Positions 24,938 to 30,221 of a stretch of 30,221 nucleotides of DNA are shown here, piece after piece. The DNA comes from Chloroflexota bacterium (GTDB lineage Bacteria; Chloroflexota; Dehalococcoidia; SAR202; UBA826), in NCBI GenBank assembly GCA_002696685.1, contig NZSI01000001.1, positions 1 to 30,221 on the forward strand, given 5' to 3'. The translations under genes and the position numbers were made by a program. The first letter of the stretch is position 1, and each line of letters starts with the position of its first letter. The notes under the pieces are model-generated. The model saw only the letters and a program-made list of their open reading frames with translations. It was not told the origin of the DNA and did no database searches.

Positions 24938-25318
24938 CTAGCAGTCTGCCTTTACAGATACAATCTCTCCCGTATCCTCGTAATACCGCCAGAAAGCACC
25001 AGACAGTTGATCCGTAACGGTCCACTCGTGACCTTCCCTGTAGTGATGGTCATTCGTCCACGGCATTCGCATCCACACCGCCTCAAACCGGTGAGCGTTT
25101 TTCAAATACATATCTCCATTAGAACATTCTTCTTCCAAAAATTTCCTTACCTGAAATAAGGCTTCGGAACGGGGTTTTCGAGGAGTATTTTCTGCTACAG
25201 CTGTGGCCTGAGTTTCCGCACTGGTTGCCAAGCTTATCTCTGTAAACGGAATTCTACCGTAGGAACCAACAAGTATAATTGCAACGGCTATTGCCCCTAC
25301 GATGAACCATTTAAGCAA
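24938..25318 (-). CDS. small membrane-anchored protein, unknown function
   Basis: A 126-residue protein I do not recognise. It has one N-terminal helix (FIVGAIAVAIILVGS, about 5-19), a polar linker to about residue 50, and a compact domain rich in aromatic and charged residues (RFEAVWMRMPWTNDHHYREG). Two cysteines, Cys65 and the C-terminal Cys126, could form a disulfide outside the membrane. The start is TTG at 25318. It sits 116 bp downstream of the ABC permease on the same strand and converges with the NHL gene. The complete domain pattern suggests a genuine gene. No function is offered. Confidence 0.6.
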   Translation of the reverse strand: MLKWFIVGAIAVAIILVGSYGRIPFTEISLATSAETQATAVAENTPRKPRSEALFQVRKFLEEECSNGDMYLKNAHRFEAVWMRMPWTNDHHYREGHEWTVTDQLSGAFWRYYEDTGEIVSVKADC

Positions 25319-25433
25319 CCTATTTTACCACCTCTGCTAAGCAGTTCTTTCATGCGATGGTGACTAAACAACTCTCTCCACAAAACAAAACCGCAGCGTT
25401 AAGAATCGACCAACAAAATTGTGGTCAAAACAA

Positions 25434-26414
25434 TTATATCTGTCTCAGCCTCGGGTCCCAACGATCACGAAGCCAGTCCCCACAAAAGTTGAAGGACAGC
25501 ACGGTCAGGAAAATAGCCATTCCTGGGAAGAAAGCGACCCACCAAGCGGAGCCGAGATACTCCCTTCCATTGGAAATATCAGCACCCCAGGATGGAGTTG
25601 GTGGCGGAACGCCTGCACCCAGAAACGATAGAATGCTCTCCGACAAAATGGTGTTGCCCACTTGCAACGTAGTCGCGACAATCACAGTGCTACTAACAGC
25701 AGGCAGTAAGTGCTTCAACATAAGCCTTGGTGTCGAAGCACCAGCAACACGTGCCAACGCGATGAAGTCAAAGCTCCTGACCTGCAATGTCTGCCCTCGC
25801 ACCAAACGGGCTATCCCGGCCCATGCTCCCAGTGCCAAAACAAAGGCTACAACTGTAAAACTCTGTCCCAACACAAAGACGAGTGCTATTGCCAACAGTA
25901 GATAGGGAATAGCGTTAAACACATCGACAATACGCATTATTACTTCATCGATAATGCCACCGTAGTAACCGGCAACTAGCCCCACCAAGGTGCCAAAAAC
26001 GGTCCCAACACATATAGCTACTGCCGCAAGACTGAGAGACAATCTGGCCCCGAAGATGATCCTGCTAAGAAGGTCACGGCCAAGCTGATCCGCACCCAAA
26101 AGGAAGTGGTAAACTTTTTCATCCCTTCCGAGTGGAACGCCATTTGTATTACAAGCTTCAAACTTATTTGATAATTGACCCTCCTCGCAGGGCTCCGCCC
26201 AGGCAGGGCTGGCCAAAACAGCCCTCAATTGATCTTTTTCTGGTTCATAAGGAGCAATCAACGGAGCGAAAATCGCACAGATAATCAAAGTACCAAGAAT
26301 GATAAATGGAATTAGAGGCCATCGCCTAAGTACATAAATAGTTCTATTCAGGAAGGATTCCCTATTCACATCTTGCAATTCTTCCAGTGTTCGCTGGCCA
26401 GCAGGAGTTGTCAA
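25434..26414 (-). CDS. ABC transporter permease, DppC/OppC type
   Basis: A 326-residue inner-membrane permease with about six helices. An N-terminal OppC-type segment (RRWPLIPFIILGTLIICAIF) and LGADQLGRDLLSRIIFGAR mark the DppC branch. The EAA loop that contacts the ATPase is FDFIALARVAGASTPRLMLK with HLLP following. The C-terminus RDRWDPRLR is also typical. A loop of about 40 residues before LGADQLGRD holds two cysteines (EPCEEG and EACNTNG) and is longer than usual. The start is TTG at 26414, with AAGGA overlapping the dppB-like stop codon, so expression is coupled. The substrate class is peptides, nickel or other small organics. No ATPase gene follows. Confidence 0.92.
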   Translation of the reverse strand: MTTPAGQRTLEELQDVNRESFLNRTIYVLRRWPLIPFIILGTLIICAIFAPLIAPYEPEKDQLRAVLASPAWAEPCEEGQLSNKFEACNTNGVPLGRDEKVYHFLLGADQLGRDLLSRIIFGARLSLSLAAVAICVGTVFGTLVGLVAGYYGGIIDEVIMRIVDVFNAIPYLLLAIALVFVLGQSFTVVAFVLALGAWAGIARLVRGQTLQVRSFDFIALARVAGASTPRLMLKHLLPAVSSTVIVATTLQVGNTILSESILSFLGAGVPPPTPSWGADISNGREYLGSAWWVAFFPGMAIFLTVLSFNFCGDWLRDRWDPRLRQI

Positions 26415-26423
26415 AATAAATCC

Positions 26424-27371
26424 TTAGTTATACCGGATTCTTGGGTCAATAAAGGCATACAGAATATCTATTACAAAAACGGCAAAGACGTAAACAACGG
26501 TAAACACAAGAACTGCACCAGTCATGAGGGGGAAATCATTGTTTAAAATAGACGTATAAGTCATCATGCCAAGCCCTGGCCAGGCGAAAACGGTCTCGGT
26601 TACAACTGTTCCACCTATAAAGCCGACGAGAATCAAGGCGGAGAAAGTTAGTGGGGGAATAAGGGCATTTTTAAACGCGTGTTTCCAGATGACTGAAGTA
26701 TTTCCAACACCTTTGGCGCGAGCTAATTTAATAAATTCAGAGTCAAGAACGTCCAACATAGAAGATCTAACCAGTCGCATCAATCCCGCAGAGGCCAGCC
26801 ACCCCAAAGTAACGGCCGGCATTATAAAGTGCTTGGCTTTCTCAAAAGCATTGGCCGCATCATGTCCACGCGTGCCCGACGGCAACCAGTCCAAATTTAC
26901 CGAAAAAACGAGTATAAGCATTATTCCTAACCAGAATGGAGGTAATGCCTGCCCAAAGACAGCAAAGGTCCTTCCGAATGCATCAAGAAGTGTCCCTCGC
27001 TTTACAGCTGACAAAATCCCGATCGGAATTCCAGTTATAAGAACGAATAGAGTCGCCGACAGCCCAAGTTGTATGCTAGCAGGTGCAAAATTTTTAACCA
27101 TTTCCAGTACTGGTAGTCCAGTTTTCAGGGAAGTTCCAAAATCTCCCTGGAAAATCCCTTTGCCAATCCAAATCAAATACTGAACTACTACTGGCTTATC
27201 GAGATGAAAATCCTTTCCCCAGGCCTCCCACTGCTCCGGCGAGACATATCCAACATTAAGCATTACATTACGGGGATCCCCCTGTAGACGGGAGAGAGCG
27301 AACACAATGAGCGTCGCAGCAAAGATCGCCAATATCAAAAAGACAAACCGGCGAATTATAAATCTTGTCAT
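26424..27371 (-). CDS. ABC transporter permease, DppB/OppB type
   Basis: A 315-residue inner-membrane permease of the peptide/nickel importer family. The N-terminus RFIIRRFVFLILAIFAATLI is the usual DppB first helix. FGTSLKTGLPVLEMV and ALPPFWLGIMLILVF are family landmarks. The EAA loop is EFIKLARAKGVGNTSVIWKH with AFKNALIP following. The C-terminus IDPRIRY is standard. An ATG at 27371 is chosen with GAGGG seven bases upstream; TTG at 27374 is adjacent but too close to that site. The ribosome binding site touches the base of a perfect 8-bp hairpin at 27383-27409, which could tune its translation. It lies between the binding protein and the second permease. Confidence 0.93.
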   Translation of the reverse strand: MTRFIIRRFVFLILAIFAATLIVFALSRLQGDPRNVMLNVGYVSPEQWEAWGKDFHLDKPVVVQYLIWIGKGIFQGDFGTSLKTGLPVLEMVKNFAPASIQLGLSATLFVLITGIPIGILSAVKRGTLLDAFGRTFAVFGQALPPFWLGIMLILVFSVNLDWLPSGTRGHDAANAFEKAKHFIMPAVTLGWLASAGLMRLVRSSMLDVLDSEFIKLARAKGVGNTSVIWKHAFKNALIPPLTFSALILVGFIGGTVVTETVFAWPGLGMMTYTSILNNDFPLMTGAVLVFTVVYVFAVFVIDILYAFIDPRIRYN

Positions 27372-27382
27372 CAACTATCCCT

Positions 27383-27409
27383 CGACAGGTACCGCTCGGA
27401 GACCTGTCG
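27383..27409 (-). promoter_or_regulatory. hairpin touching the ribosome binding site of the DppB-type gene
   Basis: CGACAGGT (27383-27390) and ACCTGTCG (27402-27409) form a perfect 8-bp stem with an 11-base loop. On the minus strand message its 3' base overlaps by one nucleotide the GAGGG site (27379-27383) of the permease gene. It could limit translation of the permeases relative to the binding protein or shield the RNA. Confidence 0.4.
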
Positions 27410-27429
27410 TTCTAATCAAACAATGCAAC

Positions 27430-27469
27430 ATGTCGGCGCCCCTCCGCTCCGCGAAGGAAACGCCGACAT
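27430..27469 (-). terminator. GC-rich hairpin after the binding-protein gene
   Basis: ATGTCGGCG (27430-27438) pairs perfectly with CGCCGACAT (27461-27469). The 22-base interior can pair further (CGC with GCG and flanking CC/GG). It is much more GC-rich than its surroundings and lies 33 bp after the binding-protein stop. No clean U tract follows. Likely a processing or stability hairpin, or a leaky terminator, that gives more binding protein than permease. A REP-like repeat is an alternative. Confidence 0.45.
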
Positions 27470-27501
27470 ACTAATACCCTGCGCAGTGCAGGTAATTAAA
27501 T

Positions 27502-29760
27502 CTATTTACTTGGAACTATTGTCTCGAACGAGTTGGGGAGATCATATGGACGAAGGTCCCAACCTCTTATGGTATCCGGGTTATATCCGATGAGAACCGG
27601 AACTTCCACGGTACCAATGGTCAGAGTCTTGTCAAAGTAGTCGTCCCACATTACCTCACGGGAGGCAAGGTTGTCAGCAGAGCCTTTCGCCTGCACTCTT
27701 GTTTCCTCACGGTTCGACCAGTACAAGTTGTCCTCAAGGCTTGGGTTCCATCCACCAGCCGGCAATGGCCAGAGACCACCACCTGCTGTGCCACCACCAT
27801 CACCAAGACGACCCTGTTTGCTTGTCGGTCCCCAGCGAGTCATCCACGGTACGTGGAGCTCCCTGCCTAACATAGTCGGGCGCCTGGATGAATACTGGGT
27901 GCTATCTATCCATGGCTCAAGTCCAAGGTGTTCCTTCCACTGCCCTACAACGGCCTCACAGACCTCCAAGGAGGTTCCGTTACCCTGCGAGCAGAAGAAT
28001 TCAAATTCGAATCCGGGCTCCACTCCAGATTCAGCCAGGTGTGCCCGGGCCGTGTCTGGATCAAAGGCATAGCTCCACCGGTCTTTATATTCAGGATGTA
28101 GCTGATGCAGTGACATACCTGGCTGCGCGCCACCATAAACAGCACCACCATATCCGCCTGTAACTGATGACGCGATGAGATCGCGTTCAATCGAGTAGGC
28201 CAGCGCCTTCCTGAAAGCCTTAGCGCTGTTCATTCGTGGGGTGTCATAAGAGAATTTGTCGGTATCTCTAAAGTCGAAACCAACCGAGTCATCCGTAAAC
28301 TGAGCATCAAACCCATCGAAGGTAAAGTCGAAGTTAGCGACCGTACACCCTGCACCTGGCTCGTCTTGAATGCCAGAGGCTGCCCGGTCGATCCCCACGC
28401 ATTCTAGGCGGGGGTCTCCAATCCAAGGGTACTTGTCCGTCGGGATGAATCCCGGCCTTATCATCGGCGTTCCTGACAAATCCTTGTCAGGAAGTTTCGA
28501 GCCGGGCGGATAGGCAAAGGACCAGTTGTTCCCGGCAAAATACATGAAGTTACCGTTAATCGTGTCCAATCCTTCGTGGAAGCTAAAGCCGGCTTTATCA
28601 AGTCTGCCAACGTCCTGAATTGAGGCAGCCGCTATATCAGCCGCTCCAGTTTGGAGCATAGCCGAGCGCTGCTGGGCCTCATTTGCCTGCAAGAAAATGA
28701 TCTTGTCAAAAGCAGGACTCTGCTTCCAGTGATCCACTCGAGACTGTGCCTCGATTCTCTCTGCGGCCATCCATTCTTCTACAACGAAGGGACCAGATCC
28801 ATGCGGTACCCCAAACGTGGTTCCAAGCTCATCATAGAGCGTCTTGGACTGCATCCAAACGGCGTCCTGACATATTGATGAAGCATCTTGAAGACCATCA
28901 CCTATAAAGGCCCTGTTGGGGGCTTCGGCAATGTACTTAGAAGGAGATGTCCATTTTTTATAGTATTCATACGCTTGAGAAGAGTTTGAGTGTGCGGACT
29001 CAATGTTGTCAGCTCCAGCGTCATTAAAGGACCAGGCAAAGTCTTCGCCCGTCAGCTCACCAACATTTATCATGTCTCCATCTACGATCCTGTAGAAATC
29101 GATCCCCTCTCGTATATGGACCCGTATGGTGCCTTGTTCGTCCGGATCTGTCAGATCTGCCTGATCAAGTTCGGCAAGAGTTTTACCTTCCATGGTTAGC
29201 TCTCCGCCACCCTTCTTAGGCACAATCATTTCCCAACCGGTTGCCACATATCCTGCGTGACAGGCCCGATCGGTATTCACGATCGCATTACCCTGGTCGT
29301 CAAAAGTCGGCTCCCAACCTAAAGCAGGTTCCTGGAACCCAAAAAACCCGTGGAACATAACGTCCGGCCAGGTTCCCTTTCCGTTGAGGAACTGGGGACT
29401 CCCCACGTTATCAAGCACAACCGTCACGGTCGCACTAACCTGTTCAACAGGCTCCACTGTGAGAGACCCAGAAGAAGCGGTGCTTCCTGAACCCCCCGAT
29501 GCTGCTGAGGTGCCTTGCACCGCGGCCAGCGCTGGAGCGGCTGCTGCAGGCGCTGCAGGCGCAGATGGCGCCGACGGAGCAGACCCAGCAGCCGCGGCGG
29601 CCGCAGTACCTCCCCCTGCCGCTGCTGGAGCGGCTGCGGCTGCGGCTGCAGGCGCAGATGGCGCCGCAGCTTCCTCTGAAGATCCGCAGGCACTAACGGC
29701 CATTGCAAAAATAGCAACCAGCGCAAGTACCAAGACCCCATATTTTCCTTTTAATATCAT
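27502..29760 (-). CDS. ABC transporter substrate-binding lipoprotein, family 5 (peptide/nickel type)
   Basis: A large solute-binding lipoprotein of 752 residues. The signal ends in AVSAC, with the lipidated Cys at 25. Residues about 30-105 are an Ala/Pro/Ser/Gly linker of low complexity. The rest is a DppA/OppA-like two-lobe fold with GEDFAWSFNDA, GSGPFVVEEWMAAERIEAQS and NSAKAFRKALAYSIERD-like segments; the last is typical of the family (FRkAlayAiDRd). It is longer than the usual 500-600 residues because of the linker and insertions. The ATG at 29760 with GGAGG 6-7 bases upstream is chosen; the frame extends upstream to 29799 without a signal. It begins the importer operon. Ligand unknown. 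Confidence 0.93.
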   Translation of the reverse strand: MILKGKYGVLVLALVAIFAMAVSACGSSEEAAAPSAPAAAAAAAPAAAGGGTAAAAAAGSAPSAPSAPAAPAAAAPALAAVQGTSAASGGSGSTASSGSLTVEPVEQVSATVTVVLDNVGSPQFLNGKGTWPDVMFHGFFGFQEPALGWEPTFDDQGNAIVNTDRACHAGYVATGWEMIVPKKGGGELTMEGKTLAELDQADLTDPDEQGTIRVHIREGIDFYRIVDGDMINVGELTGEDFAWSFNDAGADNIESAHSNSSQAYEYYKKWTSPSKYIAEAPNRAFIGDGLQDASSICQDAVWMQSKTLYDELGTTFGVPHGSGPFVVEEWMAAERIEAQSRVDHWKQSPAFDKIIFLQANEAQQRSAMLQTGAADIAAASIQDVGRLDKAGFSFHEGLDTINGNFMYFAGNNWSFAYPPGSKLPDKDLSGTPMIRPGFIPTDKYPWIGDPRLECVGIDRAASGIQDEPGAGCTVANFDFTFDGFDAQFTDDSVGFDFRDTDKFSYDTPRMNSAKAFRKALAYSIERDLIASSVTGGYGGAVYGGAQPGMSLHQLHPEYKDRWSYAFDPDTARAHLAESGVEPGFEFEFFCSQGNGTSLEVCEAVVGQWKEHLGLEPWIDSTQYSSRRPTMLGRELHVPWMTRWGPTSKQGRLGDGGGTAGGGLWPLPAGGWNPSLEDNLYWSNREETRVQAKGSADNLASREVMWDDYFDKTLTIGTVEVPVLIGYNPDTIRGWDLRPYDLPNSFETIVPSK
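29540..29690. repeat. GC-rich low-complexity tract with 22-bp in-frame direct repeat
   Basis: Within the linker coding part of the binding lipoprotein, a 22-base unit at 29552-29573 recurs exactly at 29645-29666, a 93-base (31-codon) shift. Flanking sequence is GCN-rich and encodes Ala/Pro/Ser runs. Its GC content far exceeds that of the rest of the window. This looks like slippage or unequal duplication producing a variable-length linker. Confidence 0.6.
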
Positions 29761-30185
29761 CAAAATCCTCCTATATCCATAACCGAATATAAAGATCACA
29801 ATCCTGTTGGTTTTGCCTTTTCAGGCGTGGAAACAACAACATTTTCTAGAAACGCGCGCACTCCCACCAACTCATTAAAGTATCCAATGTCGTTCATGGT
29901 AGAACGTAATTTTTCTATGTCAACGTATTATTCAGGTAAGTAAAGATAAATTAAGCGAATTAATAAAGCAGTGGTGCTTCACATCCTTATTGAAGACATT
30001 AATTATTGCCTTTTTATTTACACTAAGGGCGCTCTTCACCATGTCATTTTGGTAATGCCTACCATCTCAGTTGTCACCTCAATGCTATTGTCGCAACAGC
30101 AATTACTTTTCGGCTATGATGTGGCAAAAGAAAAACAGCCTTTTGAACCACTTCATTAGACATATACAGGGGGAGGCTCCGCCAA
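29761..30185. other. gene-free divergent intergenic region
   Basis: A 425-bp AT-rich stretch between the minus strand binding-protein gene and a + strand gene that starts at 30186. It must hold promoters for both. I see no convincing open frame, tRNA or strong repeat. A small GCCTTTTCAGGC hairpin near 29815-29826 and the ribosome binding site AGGGGGAGG at 30168-30176 are the only definable signals. Confidence 0.5.
30168..30176 (+). promoter_or_regulatory. ribosome binding site for the last gene
   Basis: AGGGGGAGG ends nine bases before the ATG at 30186. It is strongly complementary to the 16S 3' end and decides the start of the truncated gene at the right edge. Confidence 0.6.
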
Positions 30186-30221
30186 ATGAAACTCGCATTG
30201 CAATATGAAATGCAGAGACCC
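30186..30221 (+). CDS. 5' end of a probable LLM-class flavin-dependent oxidoreductase (partial)
   Basis: Twelve codons are visible, reading MKLALQYEMQRP, then the window ends. A strong ribosome binding site precedes the ATG. The pattern of a short hydrophobic strand followed by YEMQRP resembles the N-terminus of luciferase-like (LLM) flavin or F420-dependent monooxygenases, for example MKxxLFYExQxP. With only twelve residues the family call is tentative. It is divergent from the importer operon. Confidence 0.5.
   Translation, partial: MKLALQYEMQRP

Noticed and set aside
25408..25426. Hairpin GACCA/TGGTC downstream of the DppC-type permease
   Set aside because: Short stem with no U tract on the minus strand; not enough to call a terminator.
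26566..27183. Plus strand open frame of 205 codons
   Set aside because: Antisense shadow of the DppB-type permease; no recognisable domain.
29384..29782. Ala-rich plus strand open frame
   Set aside because: Antisense to the binding-protein linker; the GC-rich repeat opens all frames.
1..30221. tRNA genes, CRISPR arrays, insertion sequences, integrases or attachment sites
   Set aside because: Gaps between genes were read on both strands; no tRNA T-loop/acceptor pattern, regular repeat-spacer series, transposase or integrase motif was seen.

Overview
This 30 kb window looks like a chromosomal segment of a mid-GC, free-living bacterium. Gene content suggests an uncultured marine Chloroflexota of the SAR202/Dehalococcoidia type. 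That placement is an inference from the combination of a DnaA of this type, a DUF35/thiolase pair, M81 (MlrC) and GMC oxidoreductase genes, an Ala/Pro-rich peptide-type binding lipoprotein, DUF1800/DUF1501 genes and the start of an LLM-type flavin oxidoreductase. No rRNA or ribosomal protein marker is present to prove it. GTG and TTG starts are common here. No tRNA, rRNA, CRISPR array, transposase or integrase was recognised.

Layout. (1) 2-46, a probable gene tail, then 55-891, a + strand alpha/beta hydrolase. (2) 1113-6414, minus strand: an HtrA-like lipoprotein protease followed by a cytochrome c maturation block: ccmH, ccmF, a small CcmI-like membrane protein and a larger single-span membrane protein of unknown function. 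(3) 6574-9746, minus strand: an inositol-monophosphatase-family enzyme, then DUF35, a thiolase-like (Ltp2/SCP-x type) protein and a minimal HAD protein, which look like one acyl-CoA-processing operon. (4) 9747-10534, a 788-bp gene-free divergent region: AT-rich on the left, with several strong stem-loops on the right, ahead of dnaA. (5) dnaA and a translationally coupled histidine phosphatase on +, converging tail-to-tail with a paralogous histidine phosphatase on -. (6) 12565-17355, minus strand operon: class III aminotransferase (HemL-like), nadD, pyrE, a DHA2-type exporter and the second histidine phosphatase. (7) 17444-24928, + strand: M81 peptidase-like protein, GMC oxidoreductase, PPOX flavoprotein, then DUF1800, DUF1501 and an NHL-repeat protein. 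(8) 24938-25318, a small anchored orphan protein. (9) 25434-29760, minus strand: peptide/nickel-type ABC importer with binding lipoprotein and two permeases but no ATPase genes, with two hairpins between the binding protein and the first permease. (10) 30186 to the end, the first codons of a probable flavin-dependent (LLM) oxidoreductase.

How it may work together (inference): the importer brings in peptides or other organics; the GMC, M81, PPOX, thiolase/DUF35 and flavin oxidoreductase genes suggest oxidative catabolism of organic matter, with electrons passing to cytochromes matured by the ccm block. The least explained parts are the DUF1800-DUF1501-NHL trio, which lacks visible export signals, the DUF35-thiolase-HAD operon with an altered thiolase active site, and the structured gene-free region ahead of dnaA.
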